From contig NZ_CP060704.1 of NCBI RefSeq assembly GCF_014353015.1, positions 1,699,001 through 1,763,000 of the forward strand: a stretch of 64,000 nt of DNA. The letters run 5' to 3'. Shown one piece after another: positions 43,411 to 52,563 of the stretch (within the stretch, counting starts at the first letter, position 1; the number at the start of each line of letters is the position of its first letter). A program made the translations under genes and the position numbers. The notes under the pieces were generated by a model. It did not search any database and was not told the origin of the DNA. It saw only the letters and a program-made list of their open reading frames with translations. This stretch comes from Chitinimonas koreensis. Lineage in GTDB: Bacteria > Pseudomonadota > Gammaproteobacteria > Burkholderiales > Chitinimonadaceae.

Positions 43411-44420
43411 GCGCCGGCCACGAATACGTTGAACCAGCCGCGGTCGTCGCTCCAGCGCCGGATGTCCGTGTAGCCGGCCTTTTCCAGCAGCGCCTCGAAC
43501 TGCCCGGCGGCGTACTTGTAGGAATACTCGGTGACGATCACGTCGCCGCGCTCGAAGCGCCGGCTGCCGCCGCCGATGCGCACGGCGTGGTTCTCGTTCG
43601 CCACCAGGTGCATCTCGACCCGGCCCTCGGCTTCGTTGTACCAGGCGCGGTGATTGAAGCGGCCGGGCACGAAGTCGCTGCCCAGCTCGCGGTTGACCAC
43701 CCGCAGCACGTTGCGGTTGAAGGCGGCGGTGACGCCGAGCGCGTCGTCGTAGGCCGCCTGCAGCACCTCGGGCGCCTTGGGCGCGTCGACGCCGATCAGC
43801 AGCCGGCCGTGCCGGCCCAGGTGGGCGCGGATGCCGCGCAGCAGCCGCTCGGCCTCGTCGGGCACGAAGTTGCCGATCGACGAGCCGGGGTAGAACACCG
43901 TCGGCGGCAGGCCGGCGTTGGAACGCAGCACGGTGTTCAGCTGCAGCGGCCGGTTGAAGTCGGTCACCACGCCGAGGCATTCGACCTCGGGGCAGCGCAG
44001 CTGGCCGGCCCGCAGCGTCTGCTCGAGCCAGGTCGGCGCGATGTCGACGCCGACGTAGCGCACCGCCTCCACCACCGGCAGCCAGGGCCAGGACTTGGCG
44101 CCGTCGCCGCAGCCGAGGTCGACCCACTGGCCGCCGCGCGGCAGGTGGCGGGCGATGTCGGCGCGGTGGGTGGCGAAGATCGCCTGCTCGGTGCGGGTCG
44201 GGTAGTACTCGTCGAGGTTGCAGATCGCCTGGTACAGCGCGCAGCCCTGCTCGTCGTAGAAGAACTTGGGCGAAATCTGCGGCGGCTGCGCCGCCAGCCC
44301 GGCCTCGAGGCCGCGCCGGCGCTCCTCGTCGGCCTCGATCGATTCGACCAGGATGCGCGAGCGCTGCAGCGCGGCGTGGGGGAGGGCGATGCGCTCGGTC
44401 GGGCGGGTCAGGGTCAGCAT
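43407..44420 (-). CDS. egtD: L-histidine N-alpha-methyltransferase EgtD
   Basis: 337 residues, SAM-dependent. ISPKFFYDEQGCALYQAICNLDEYYPTRTE, SAM motif WVDLGCGDGAKSWPWL, and VFYPGSSIGNFVPDEAERLL are characteristic of EgtD. Adds three methyl groups to histidine, giving hercynine, the substrate of EgtB. ATG 44420 (MLTLTRPTERIALPHAAL) gives the expected N-terminus. Only egtD and egtB are here; egtC, egtA and egtE are absent from the window, so thiol donor and lyase step are unresolved. Confidence 0.94.
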   Translation of the reverse strand: MLTLTRPTERIALPHAALQRSRILVESIEADEERRRGLEAGLAAQPPQISPKFFYDEQGCALYQAICNLDEYYPTRTEQAIFATHRADIARHLPRGGQWVDLGCGDGAKSWPWLPVVEAVRYVGVDIAPTWLEQTLRAGQLRCPEVECLGVVTDFNRPLQLNTVLRSNAGLPPTVFYPGSSIGNFVPDEAERLLRGIRAHLGRHGRLLIGVDAPKAPEVLQAAYDDALGVTAAFNRNVLRVVNRELGSDFVPGRFNHRAWYNEAEGRVEMHLVANENHAVRIGGGSRRFERGDVIVTEYSYKYAAGQFEALLEKAGYTDIRRWSDDRGWFNVFVAGA

Positions 44421-44537
44421 GGCGGTTCCAATCTTGATGTCGGCTGAAGCGGCGATTGCTAGGGCTTTGCTCGTTGGCTCGAGTCTTCGGGTCGGCGGAG
44501 CAAAGTTTGTGCACCTGCGGTGATGGAAGAAGCACCA

Positions 44538-44690
44538 AACGAGCGAAGCGAGGCCCCCTCTGGTCCACCCCACAAAGCCTTCGACTTTGCGGGGGCCCCG
44601 GGGCGGCGAGGGCGGGGGAGTAGGACTGGATCAGATAAGCCTGCTCGGCGAACACCACTGCAGATGAACCCCCGGCTTCGCCGGGGCTGA
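44538..44690. repeat. Long dispersed repeat, family C copy 3
   Basis: GAGCGAAGCGAGGCCCCCTCTGG, CACAAAG...CTTTGCGGGGGCC, GGCGGCGAGGGCGGGGGAGTAGG, and a final CCCCCGGCTTCGCCGGGG hairpin. Lies between the SDR gene and egtD. Confidence 0.75.
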
Positions 44691-44736
44691 TCCTGAAAGT
44701 CGATTTCTCATGGTCATCTGAAGAGGCATGGCAGGC

Positions 44737-45624
44737 TCACCCGTTGATCGGTTCGCCGCCATTGGGATGCAGCACCTGGCCGGCCATGTAGGACGCGTCG
44801 AGCGAGGCCAGGAACACGTAGGACGGCGCGATCTCGTCGGGCTGGCCGGCGCGCTTCATCGGCGCCTGGCTGCCGAAGGCGGCGACCTCCCCGGCGCTGA
44901 AGGTCGAGGCGATCAGCGGCGTCCAGACCGGGCCGGGCGCCACCGCGTTGACGCGGATCCCGTCCTCGAGCAGCGCCTTGGCCAGCGAGCGGGTGAAGGC
45001 CACTACGGCGCCCTTGCTGGCCGAGTAGTCGAGCAGCCTGGGGCTGCCGCGGTAGGCGGTGACCGAGGCGGTGTTGATGATGCGGCCGCCGCCGCGCAGG
45101 TAGGGCACGGCGGCCTGGCTCAGGTAGAACATGGCGAACACATTGGTGCGGAAGGTCTGCTCCAGCTGCTCGGCGTCGATGTCGGCCAGCTCCTTCTGCG
45201 GGTGCTGTTCGCCGGCGTTGTTGACCAGGATGTCGAGCCGCTCGTAGTGCTCGAGCGCCTGTTCGATCGCCTCGGTGCAGAATTTCTTCGAGCCGATGTC
45301 GCCGCGCAGCAAGAGGCAGCGGCGGCCGGTCTGCTCGACCAGGCGGCGGGTCTCCTGGGCGTCCTCCTCCTCGTTCAGGTAGACCACCACCACGTCGGCG
45401 CCCTCCTTGGCGAAGGCCACCGCCACCGCGCGGCCGATGCCGCTGTCGCCGCCGGTGATCAGCGCCACGTCGCCCTCGAGCTTGCCGCTGCCCCGGTAGC
45501 CAGCCATGGCCGATTGCGGCGGCGGCGTCATCTCGGCCTCGCTGCCGGGTTGGACGTCCTGGTGCTGGGGCGGCCGCTGGCGAAGCTTGTCGTCCGGTTT
45601 TGCCTGGTGTTCGGGATGGGCCAT
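44737..45624 (-). CDS. SDR-family oxidoreductase (YghA-like)
   Basis: 295 residues. An unusual polar N-terminal extension (MAHPEHQAKPDDKLRQRPPQHQ) precedes a classic Rossmann domain: TGGDSGIG for NAD(P), NNAG, and catalytic Tyr/Lys in YSASK, then PGPVWTPL. The extension plus domain resemble YghA-type general-stress dehydrogenases. Substrate unknown. ATG 45624 follows GAGG. Located at the edge of a cluster of stress-type genes. Confidence 0.88.
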   Translation of the reverse strand: MAHPEHQAKPDDKLRQRPPQHQDVQPGSEAEMTPPPQSAMAGYRGSGKLEGDVALITGGDSGIGRAVAVAFAKEGADVVVVYLNEEEDAQETRRLVEQTGRRCLLLRGDIGSKKFCTEAIEQALEHYERLDILVNNAGEQHPQKELADIDAEQLEQTFRTNVFAMFYLSQAAVPYLRGGGRIINTASVTAYRGSPRLLDYSASKGAVVAFTRSLAKALLEDGIRVNAVAPGPVWTPLIASTFSAGEVAAFGSQAPMKRAGQPDEIAPSYVFLASLDASYMAGQVLHPNGGEPING

Positions 45625-45757
45625 CGCTGCTGTCCTCGCGCGGGAATCGGAATCGTCGGAGGCGAGCAGCAAGGCATGTGCCTGTCGGGTCGGACGGGCC
45701 GTGAAAGGTGAAGCGCGAAACGCGAGGCCGCGGCGCGTGGAAGCCCGATGGCGTGCC

Positions 45758-45826
45758 TTGTAGGAGCGGCTTCAGCCGCGAATGGCCGGGGTTGCTCCTC
45801 CGTCAATCGCGGCTGAAGCCGCTCCT
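45758..45826. repeat. Dispersed palindromic repeat, family A copy 6
   Basis: GTAGGAGCGGCTTCAGCCGCGAATGG, spacer, then CGCGGCTGAAGCCGCTCCTAC. In the 556-bp gap 45625-46180, which also carries B6 and no gene. Confidence 0.88.
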
Positions 45827-45976
45827 ACAAGTGATGCCGCGTGTTCTTGCACGCCGCGCCGCGGCCTCGCGTTTCACCTTTCACCGATGAGGGACGGGCA
45901 AAGCTTGCACACCGCGATGTAATTCTTACGGCGGGGCTGGCCGCGCCAGGCCGTGCGACCGATGGCTATCGCATCC

Positions 45977-46043
45977 GTAGGCCGGCATTCGTTCCGGCCG
46001 CGTCCTTGGCCGGCGTCGCCGTCGGAATGAATTCCGACCTGCC
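45977..46043. repeat. Diverged family B palindrome
   Basis: GTAGGCCGGCATTCGTTCCGGCC, spacer, then GTCGGAATGAATTCCGACCTGCC. Same two-hairpin layout as family B with different hairpin sequences, as if compensatory changes kept the stems. Confidence 0.55.
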
Positions 46044-46180
46044 GAGGGCGACGGCGGCCCGAGCACCGCGATCACAGTGTCGCATTCGTATCGGCATCGA
46101 CTCTGGCCGCCCCGGCCGCCGCGCAACCGGCGCGCAATTTGCCTGGGGCCGGGCATGACCCCGCCCGCCAAGCCTCCCCC

Positions 46181-47047
46181 ATGCTGCCGCTGCGCCTGCG
46201 CCGCGGGCTGCGCCTCTTGTACGACGCCGCGCTGTCGTGGAGCGAACACCGCGCCGCCACCATGGGCGCGGCGATCGCTTTCTACACGCTGTTCTCGATG
46301 GGGCCGGTGCTGGTGATCGCGATCATGATCGCCGGCTCGATCTACGGCGAGGCGACCGCGCGGGCAGGCCTGCTGGTCGAGGTGCGCACGCTGCTCGGCG
46401 CCGAGGCGGCCGAGGCGGTCGGCGCGGTGATCCGCAGCGCCCGCTTCGAGCCGCAGGCGCCGTGGCAGACCTTGCTCACCGTGGCCGCCAGCCTGTTCGC
46501 CGCAACCACGGTGTTCACCGAACTCAAGAGCAGCCTCGACCTGATCTGGGACACGCCGGCGCCGCCCGACGAGGGCATCCTGGCGCTGCTGCGCAGCCGC
46601 CTCTTGTCGTTCGGCATCGTGCTCGGGGTGGGCTTCGTGCTGCTGGTGTCGCTGGTGTTCTCGGCGGTGATCGCGGCGGTGCAGCATCGCTACGGCGACT
46701 GGCTCAGCGACTCGGTCTGGCTGCTGTCGGCGGCCGGCAACATGGTCACGCTGGTGGTGGTCACGCTGCTGTTCGCCGCCATCTTCAAGCTCTTGCCCGA
46801 GCGCGGGGTCGACTGGCGCGACGTCTGGCGCAGCGCGCTGCTGACCGCCGGGCTGTTCATGCTGGGCAAGGGGCTGATCGCGGCCTACCTCGGCACCACC
46901 GCGCTGGCCTCGTCCTACGGCGCGGCCGGTACGCTGGTGCTGGTGCTGCTGTGGACCTACTACTCGGCCCAGGTCTTCCTCTACGGCGCCGCGCTGTCGC
47001 GCGAGATGGCGCGGGCGCGGGAGCGCGACGAGGCAGGCGATGCGTAG
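46181..47047 (+). CDS. YihY/UPF0761 family inner-membrane protein
   Basis: 288 residues from ATG 46181 (an in-frame TTG lies 14 codons upstream; neither start has a clear Shine-Dalgarno). About six TM helices; family landmarks are ALSWSEHRAATMGAAIAFYTLFSMGPVLVIAI, FAATTVFTELKSSLDLIWD, and YGAAGTLVLVLLWTYYSAQVFLYGAALSREMAR. Once called ribonuclease BN by mistake; actual role unknown, with involvement in envelope stress suggested for some members. Confidence 0.9.
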   Translation: MLPLRLRRGLRLLYDAALSWSEHRAATMGAAIAFYTLFSMGPVLVIAIMIAGSIYGEATARAGLLVEVRTLLGAEAAEAVGAVIRSARFEPQAPWQTLLTVAASLFAATTVFTELKSSLDLIWDTPAPPDEGILALLRSRLLSFGIVLGVGFVLLVSLVFSAVIAAVQHRYGDWLSDSVWLLSAAGNMVTLVVVTLLFAAIFKLLPERGVDWRDVWRSALLTAGLFMLGKGLIAAYLGTTALASSYGAAGTLVLVLLWTYYSAQVFLYGAALSREMARARERDEAGDA

Positions 47048-47126
47048 GGGGCCATGGCGGGAGGATGCGGGCCGGACGTGGCCAAGCGTGCCTGATGCCG
47101 GCCAAGTCGATGCAGGCCGGGTCGAT

Positions 47127-47194
47127 GTAGGTCGGGCTTCATGCCCGACAGCGCCCTTGATCGGCAGCGCTGTCGGGCATGAAGCCCGACCTAC
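47127..47194. repeat. Dispersed palindromic repeat, family B copy 3
   Basis: GTAGGTCGGGCTTCATGCCC ... GGGCATGAAGCCCGACCTAC, perfect outer arms. Loop TTT of copies 1-2 replaced by TTC in both arms, a paired change. Confidence 0.88.
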
Positions 47195-47247
47195 GTTTGA
47201 GGCCGCCGGGCATGGCGCCTGGCGAGGCGTGGCCGGCGGCGATCCCC

Positions 47248-47511
47248 TCAGATCGTGCAGCCGCCGCGCCGATCGGGCCGGCCCCAGACGATCAGCGGCC
47301 GGGCCGGCTCGTTCGGCGCCGGCGGGTCTTCGACCGGTTTCGGCGGCCGGTTCAGGCCCGGCTCGGGCGTGTCGCCGGGCGGCGCCTCGTGCGGCGGCAA
47401 GTCGGGCAGCGGCTGCGGTTCGGGCTTGTCCGGCTCGGGCCCGGGCGGCAGGCCGGGCAGACGGGACAGCAGGGTACGGGCTCGGATGGGCAGTGCGGTA
47501 CGGTCGGGCAT
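47248..47511 (-). CDS. Proline-rich small protein (87 aa)
   Basis: ATG 47511 is preceded by AAAGGAAA. Residues 15-75 are about one-third proline (LPPGPEPDKPEPQPLPDLPPHEAPPGD), followed by ARPLIVWGRPDRRGGCTI. No signal peptide, no TM helix. Not recognised. Codes opposite the topoisomerase gene direction; the Pro periodicity could reflect GC-rich composition, so it is a moderate call. Confidence 0.5.
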   Translation of the reverse strand: MPDRTALPIRARTLLSRLPGLPPGPEPDKPEPQPLPDLPPHEAPPGDTPEPGLNRPPKPVEDPPAPNEPARPLIVWGRPDRRGGCTI

Positions 47512-47686
47512 GGCGGTGTTTCCTTTCGATGGAACCGATGCCGCGCAGGGCGCGGCACGACGCACCGCAGCAAGATGGATACCACCGGGACGGGCCGCGC
47601 TCGATCGGGCCACGATCGGTCGGGCCGCACTCGGCCGCGCCGCATCCGGTCGGGTCGGGTTCGGCCGCGCCGCCGGGGGCCGCGCG

Positions 47687-48736
47687 ATGACGCCGATGCG
47701 CGACGGCCGCCGTTCGGCGCGGCGGGCCGGCTTGCACTACGTCGGCGACGATGGTCCGGGCATCGTGCGGCGGCGCTGCGGCCGCGGTTTCCGCTATCTC
47801 GGTCCGGATGGCCGCTGCCTGCGCGACCCGGCTACGCTGCGCCGCATCCGCGCGCTGGCGATCCCGCCGGCCTGGCGCGAGGTGTGGATCAACGCCGATC
47901 CGCTCGGCCACATCCAGGCCACCGCGCGCGACGCGCGCAGCCGCAAGCAGTACCGCTACCACCCGCGCTGGCAGGAATGGCGCAGCGCGCGCAAGTACGA
48001 CCGGCTGCTGGCCTTCGCCGACGCGCTGGGCGCCTTGCGCGCGCGGGTGGCGGCCGACCTGGCGCGGCCGGGGCTGGCGCGGCGCACCGTATTGGCCGGC
48101 GTGGTGCGGCTGCTCGACGCCTCCTGCGTGCGCATCGGCAACAGCGCCTATGCGCGCGACAACGGTTCCTACGGCCTGACCACGCTGCAGCGCCACCATG
48201 TCGCGGTCGAGGGCGAGCGCATCGTGCTGTCCTTCCGCGGAAAATCGGGCCGCCGCCACCGCATCGAGGTGCGCGACGCGCGGCTGGCCGCGCTGATCGG
48301 GCGCTGCCGCAAGCTGCCCGGCGCGACGCTGTTCAAGTATCTCGATGTGCACGGCCGGCGCCGGACGGTCGACGCGGCCGCGGTGAACGCCTATCTGCGC
48401 GAGGCCTGCGGCGGGGATTTCTCGGCCAAGGATTTCCGCACCTGGGCCGGCACCCGTGCCGCGGTCGCCGCGCTGGCCCGCGCCGACCTGGAACGCGCGG
48501 CTGGTGCGCAGTTGAAGCAGGCGCTCGAGCAGGTGGCGGCGCAGTTGGGCAACACGGTGGCGGTGTGCCGGCGCTGCTACGTGCACCCGGCGGTGTTCGC
48601 CGCGCACGGCGGCGGCTGGCTGGCCGCAGCGGCGGCGCATCCGGTCGAGCGGGCAGGGCGGATGCGCGGATTGCGGGTGGATGAACGGGCGATGGTGGCG
48701 GTGTTGCGGGCGGCGGCCGGGCGATCGGACGAATAA
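47687..48736 (+). CDS. DNA topoisomerase IB (eukaryote/poxvirus-type)
   Basis: 349 residues from ATG 47687. Two-domain bacterial topoisomerase IB: N-terminal domain GLHYVGDDGPGIVRRRCGRGFRYLGPDGRCLRD and IPPAWREVWINADPLGHIQATARDARSRKQYRYHP; catalytic domain with RIGNSAYARDNGSYGLTTLQRHHV, FRGKSGRRH, TWAGTRAAV, and the nucleophile Tyr in CRRCYVHPAVF. Relaxes positive and negative supercoils via a 3'-phosphotyrosine link. The frame is open upstream, but nothing before residue 1 matches the family. Confidence 0.92.
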   Translation: MTPMRDGRRSARRAGLHYVGDDGPGIVRRRCGRGFRYLGPDGRCLRDPATLRRIRALAIPPAWREVWINADPLGHIQATARDARSRKQYRYHPRWQEWRSARKYDRLLAFADALGALRARVAADLARPGLARRTVLAGVVRLLDASCVRIGNSAYARDNGSYGLTTLQRHHVAVEGERIVLSFRGKSGRRHRIEVRDARLAALIGRCRKLPGATLFKYLDVHGRRRTVDAAAVNAYLREACGGDFSAKDFRTWAGTRAAVAALARADLERAAGAQLKQALEQVAAQLGNTVAVCRRCYVHPAVFAAHGGGWLAAAAAHPVERAGRMRGLRVDERAMVAVLRAAAGRSDE

Positions 48737-48752
48737 ATGCTGCGGAAATGAA

Positions 48753-48783
48753 ATCGGGGCCATGTTCTGGCCCCGATCTTTTC
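48753..48783 (+). terminator. Intrinsic terminator after topoisomerase IB
   Basis: ATCGGGGCCA pairs with TGGCCCCGAT around a 5-base loop, followed by CTTTTC. Sits 17 bases beyond the stop. Confidence 0.8.
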
Positions 48784-48856
48784 TGGATTGGGAGGCGCCG
48801 CGCCTTTCACGCGCCGCGCAGCGGCCTCACGTTTCACCTTTCGCGTTCCACGGCCG

Positions 48857-50971
48857 TCAACAGCTCGCCGGCAACTCCGCCCGCTGCCAATGCCGATGCT
48901 GCGCGATCGCCGCGATGAAGTCCTCGCCGACCTGCTCCAGCGTCGCCCCGCCGGCCTGGCACACCACGCCGGGCGGCGCGCCGGCCGGGCCGGTGCAGGG
49001 GATGCCGGCGGCGTCGAGCAGGCGCAGGCCCTGGCCGGTCGCCGCCACCGTCTTGAAGTGGCGGTAGGCCTCGCGCAGGTAGCGCACCGCCTGGCCTTCG
49101 GCGCACAGCGCGTCGAGGCTGGCCTCGCCGCCGGGCACGCAGACCGCGTCGAAGGTCACCGAGGGCATCAGCGCGAAGGTGGCGTCGACCGGCAGCGCGG
49201 GGCCGGCGGCCGCCGTCACCTTGCCGAGCCGCGGAGCGATCAGCTTCACTCGGGCGCCGGCGCCTTCCAGCTGCGCGCGCAGCGCGGCCACCTCGTCGCC
49301 GTCCACGCCGTCGGCCACCAGGAAGGCGATCTTGCGGGTGCGGATCGAGCCGTCGCCGCTGCCCATCATGCTCAGTTCGGGCGAGGGCGGCAGCGGGCAG
49401 TCGACCTCGTCGACGCCGCTCGGCGCCGGCAGGCCGAGGTTGCCCGCGACGCGGCCGGCCAGGTCGGCGTCGACGCGCGCCAGCGTGGCCACCATGCGCT
49501 CGCGGATCGCCACCGTCTCGACCTTGCCCAGCTCGAAGCTGAAGGCCGCCACGATATGGTCCTGCTCGACCGCGCTCTGGCTCAGCCAGAACAGCCGCGC
49601 CTGGGCGAAGTGCTCGCCGAAGCTGGCGCTGCGCACGCGGATCTTGGGCGAGGCGAGCGGCTCGGGCACGCTGACGAAACCGCCGTCGGCCGCCGGCACC
49701 TCGCGCGGCAGGCCGCCGGCCAGCGAGTTGGGCTCGTAGGCGACGCGGCCCGCCACGATGCCGTGGCGCGCGATGCCGTCGCGCTGGTTGTTGTGGAAGG
49801 GGCAGATCGGCCGGTTGATCGGGATCTCGTGGAAATTCGGCCCGCCCAGGCGCGACAGCTGGGTGTCGAGGTAGGAGAACAGCCGGCCCTGCAGCAGCGG
49901 GTCGGCGCTGAAGTCGATGCCGGGCACGATATGGCCGGGATGGAAGGCCACCTGCTCGGTCTCGGCGAAGAAGTTGTCGGGGTTGCGGTCCAGCGTCAGC
50001 TTGCCGATGCGGCGCACCGGCACCCGGTTCTCCGGGATCAGCTTGGTGGCGTCGAGCAGGTCGAAGCCGAGCTGTTCGGCCTCGTCCTCCTCGACCACCT
50101 GTACGCCGAGCTCCCATTCGGGGAAATCGCCCTGCTCGATCGCTTCCCACAGATCGCGGCGGTGGAAATCCGCATCGCGGCCGGCGATCGCCTGCGCCTC
50201 GTCCCACACCAGCGCGTGCATGCCCAAGAGCGGCTTCCAGTGGAACTTGACGAAGCGGGCCCGGCCGGCGGCGTCGACCAGCCGGAAGGTATGCACGCCG
50301 AAGCCCTCCATCATGCGCAGGCTGCGCGGGATGGCGCGGTCGGACATCACCCACATCAGCATGTGGGTGCTCTCCGGCATCAGCGAGACGAAGTCCCAGA
50401 AAGTGTCGTGCGCGCTGGCCGCCTGCGGCATCTCGTGGTGGGGCTCGGGCTTCACGGCGTGGATCAGGTCGGGGAACTTGATCGCGTCCTGGATGAAGAA
50501 CACCGGGATGTTGTTGCCGACCAGGTCGAACACGCCCTCGCGGGTATAGAACTTGACCGCGAAGCCGCGCACGTCCCGCACCGTGTCGGCCGAGCCGCGC
50601 GAGCCGGCCACGGTGGAGAAGCGCACGAACACCGGCGTGCGCTCGGCCGGATCCTGCAGGAAGGCGGCGCAGCTCAGCTCGCTCTGCGGCGCGTAGACCT
50701 GGAAGTGGCCGTGCGCGCCTTCGCCGCGCGCATGCACCACCCGTTCGGGGATGCGCTCGTGGTCGAAGTGGGTGATCTTCTCGCGCAGGATGAAGTCTTC
50801 CAGCAGCGTCGGGCCGCGCGCGCCGGCCCGCAGCGAGTTCTGGTTGTCGCTGATGCGGACGCCCTGGTCGGTGGTCAGCGCCTCGCCTTCGCCGCAGTGG
50901 TCGGGCAGCAGCGATTCGGTCTTGGCGTTGTGCGGCGCGGGGACGGGCGGCGGGCTGGATGGGGTGGCCAT
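48857..50971 (-). CDS. katE: Large-subunit catalase HPII
   Basis: 704 residues: an N-terminal arm, catalase core, and a C-terminal DJ-1/type-1 glutamine-amidotransferase-like domain from about 550 (KIAFLVADGVDGDEVAALRAQLEGAG). Catalytic His80 is in RVVHARGEGAHG, the distal Asn in VGNNIPVFF, and the heme-ligand Tyr in RLFSYLDTQLSRLGG. Converts hydrogen peroxide to water and oxygen in the cytoplasm. Long-subunit catalases are typically under stationary-phase control. Convergent with the topoisomerase gene. Confidence 0.97.
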   Translation of the reverse strand: MATPSSPPPVPAPHNAKTESLLPDHCGEGEALTTDQGVRISDNQNSLRAGARGPTLLEDFILREKITHFDHERIPERVVHARGEGAHGHFQVYAPQSELSCAAFLQDPAERTPVFVRFSTVAGSRGSADTVRDVRGFAVKFYTREGVFDLVGNNIPVFFIQDAIKFPDLIHAVKPEPHHEMPQAASAHDTFWDFVSLMPESTHMLMWVMSDRAIPRSLRMMEGFGVHTFRLVDAAGRARFVKFHWKPLLGMHALVWDEAQAIAGRDADFHRRDLWEAIEQGDFPEWELGVQVVEEDEAEQLGFDLLDATKLIPENRVPVRRIGKLTLDRNPDNFFAETEQVAFHPGHIVPGIDFSADPLLQGRLFSYLDTQLSRLGGPNFHEIPINRPICPFHNNQRDGIARHGIVAGRVAYEPNSLAGGLPREVPAADGGFVSVPEPLASPKIRVRSASFGEHFAQARLFWLSQSAVEQDHIVAAFSFELGKVETVAIRERMVATLARVDADLAGRVAGNLGLPAPSGVDEVDCPLPPSPELSMMGSGDGSIRTRKIAFLVADGVDGDEVAALRAQLEGAGARVKLIAPRLGKVTAAAGPALPVDATFALMPSVTFDAVCVPGGEASLDALCAEGQAVRYLREAYRHFKTVAATGQGLRLLDAAGIPCTGPAGAPPGVVCQAGGATLEQVGEDFIAAIAQHRHWQRAELPASC

Positions 50972-51152
50972 GCGAATCTCCTGACGACGATGCCGCCGTA
51001 TGGCGGTCTGGACAAGAACGCGCCCTGCGGCGATCCCCGATCGGGGTGCGCAGGGCGCGGATGGGTTGGGCGGTGGGCAGGCGGGGGACCGCGGGCGGTT
51101 CAGCGCCCGCGGCCGGGCCGCCTGGCCACGGCCCGGAAGGGACTAGGCCCGC

Positions 51153-52100
51153 TTACCTGGTCTTGCCGATATTGGTCGAGTCCTTGCTCTGCTTGGACGT
51201 CTCGTTGTCCTGCGCGCTGGAGCCGAAGCTGCCGCTGCTGCCGGCGCCGCTGGTGGTGCCGCTGCGGTTCTCGTTCTTGTCGCCGGACGACGAGCCGCCC
51301 GCGTGCGACGCGCCGGCGCGCTGCTGGCGCCATTGGTCGAACTCGGTGGCGAACTTGCCGTAGCGTTCGTTGCGCCAGCTGTCGTAGTCCTCGTCGAGCT
51401 TGCGCACCTGCTCGCTGCGCCATTGGGCGTAGTCGGGGTCGTACTGCTGCTGGCGGCCTTCGGTGCGGCCGTAGTTGCCCTGCTGCTGGCCGAAGCCGTC
51501 CTGTTCCCGGTAGCCGCCGCCTTGGTAGCCGCCGCGGTATTCGTCGCCGCGATAGCCGGAGCCCTGGCCGCCGAAGCTGCGGCCGTAATCGCCGCGGCCC
51601 TGGTCACCGCGGCCGTAGTCGCCGCCCCAGCTCTGGCTGCCGCCGTAGTGGCGCGGGCCGGCCTGCGGGCCGTACTGCTCGCCGCTGCCGTAGTGGCCGG
51701 GGTAGGACGACTGGCCCTGCGAGGCCCAGTTGCGCGATTCCTGGCCCGAGCCGTAGTTGCCGTAGTCGGGCTGGCCCGACTGGCCGTACTGCTGGCCGGG
51801 TTGGCCATACGGCTGCTGGTGCGACGGCTGGCCGTAGGAAGGCTGACCATGGGATTGGCCGTAGCGCTGGTTGTCCTGGTTCTGGCCGTACTGCTCGTAG
51901 TCGCGGCCGCCCTGGTAGTTGCCTTGATTACCCTGATTGCCCGGGTAGCCGCCTTGGCCGGCACCGCCGCGCTGCGACTCGAAATAGTGTTCTCCCCGCT
52001 GCGGGTAGGTGTTGCCCTGCCCTTGTTGGCCCTGTCCCTGGTAGCCCTGGTCGGCTTGGTACTGCGGGTTCTGGCCTTGGTAATGATCGCGTTGGTTCAT
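51153..52100 (-). CDS. Gln/Gly/Tyr-rich low-complexity protein with C-terminal conserved module
   Basis: 315 residues. Residues about 1-225 are built of Gln, Gly, Tyr, Ser and Asn (QGQGQQGQGN, YGQPSYGQPSHQQPYGQ), strikingly like prion-like or phase-separating domains. Around 228-272 lies an ordered segment DYAQWRSEQVRKLDEDYDSWRNERYGKFATEFDQWRQQR, two WR(x)E-type helical repeats I associate with stress proteins of Betaproteobacteria. A Ser/Gly tail follows. ATG 52100 has GGAAGGAA. No signal peptide. Function unknown; location among katE, DUF4142 and KGG-like genes suggests stress protection. Confidence 0.8.
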   Translation of the reverse strand: MNQRDHYQGQNPQYQADQGYQGQGQQGQGNTYPQRGEHYFESQRGGAGQGGYPGNQGNQGNYQGGRDYEQYGQNQDNQRYGQSHGQPSYGQPSHQQPYGQPGQQYGQSGQPDYGNYGSGQESRNWASQGQSSYPGHYGSGEQYGPQAGPRHYGGSQSWGGDYGRGDQGRGDYGRSFGGQGSGYRGDEYRGGYQGGGYREQDGFGQQQGNYGRTEGRQQQYDPDYAQWRSEQVRKLDEDYDSWRNERYGKFATEFDQWRQQRAGASHAGGSSSGDKNENRSGTTSGAGSSGSFGSSAQDNETSKQSKDSTNIGKTR

Positions 52101-52450
52101 CGTGATTTCCTTCCGGTTTTGACAGAGGATCGTTCGCTGCGCCGTCGGCGTTGGGGAGCCGGGCGGCGTGTGCAGCTGCAGCAAGGGCCGTTCCCGCGTG
52201 CCGGCCGCGGCCGTGAAAAGTACCGCCGAGGCCCGCCGCTGGCGGATCGCGGGCGGTGGGGCGGAATACGGCTGAGCGCGCTGCCGGATGGGCTGCCGGT
52301 GTCAGATTGACAAGGCCGGCGGGTAAGATTTTCAAGTTCGGGCGGGGCGTGGAGACCGATGCGGCCAGGAGCGCGAAGCGCCTGCTTTGCAGCTGCGGCT
52401 TCGTGCGGAAAGCGGTTTCTTTCCAGAGCGGCATGCGGACGCAACGCGCC

Positions 52451-52501
52451 GTAGGAGCGGCTTCAGCCGCCGGGTCCATGCGCGGCTGAAGCCGCTCCTG
52501 C
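52451..52501. repeat. Dispersed palindromic repeat, family A copy 7 (short loop)
   Basis: GTAGGAGCGGCTTCAGCCGC, a loop of only about ten bases, then GCGGCTGAAGCCGCTCCTGC. The near-absent loop makes this a tight hairpin. In the 463-bp gap 52101-52563; no gene seen there. Confidence 0.85.
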
Positions 52502-52563
52502 AAAGGCGGTGCCGATGCGGCGCGGCGGAGGAGGGGACGGGCGGCGCGGCGGGGGAGGGCGGG

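Noticed and set aside
42170..44420. Selenoneine synthesis (SenA/SenB)
   Set aside because: The methyltransferase is EgtD-like and no selenosugar synthase or selD is adjacent; EgtB assignment fits better.
48788..52105. An 1105-codon plus-strand open frame opposite katE
   Set aside because: Entirely antisense to the catalase and the Gln/Gly-rich gene; no ribosome-binding site or recognisable domain.
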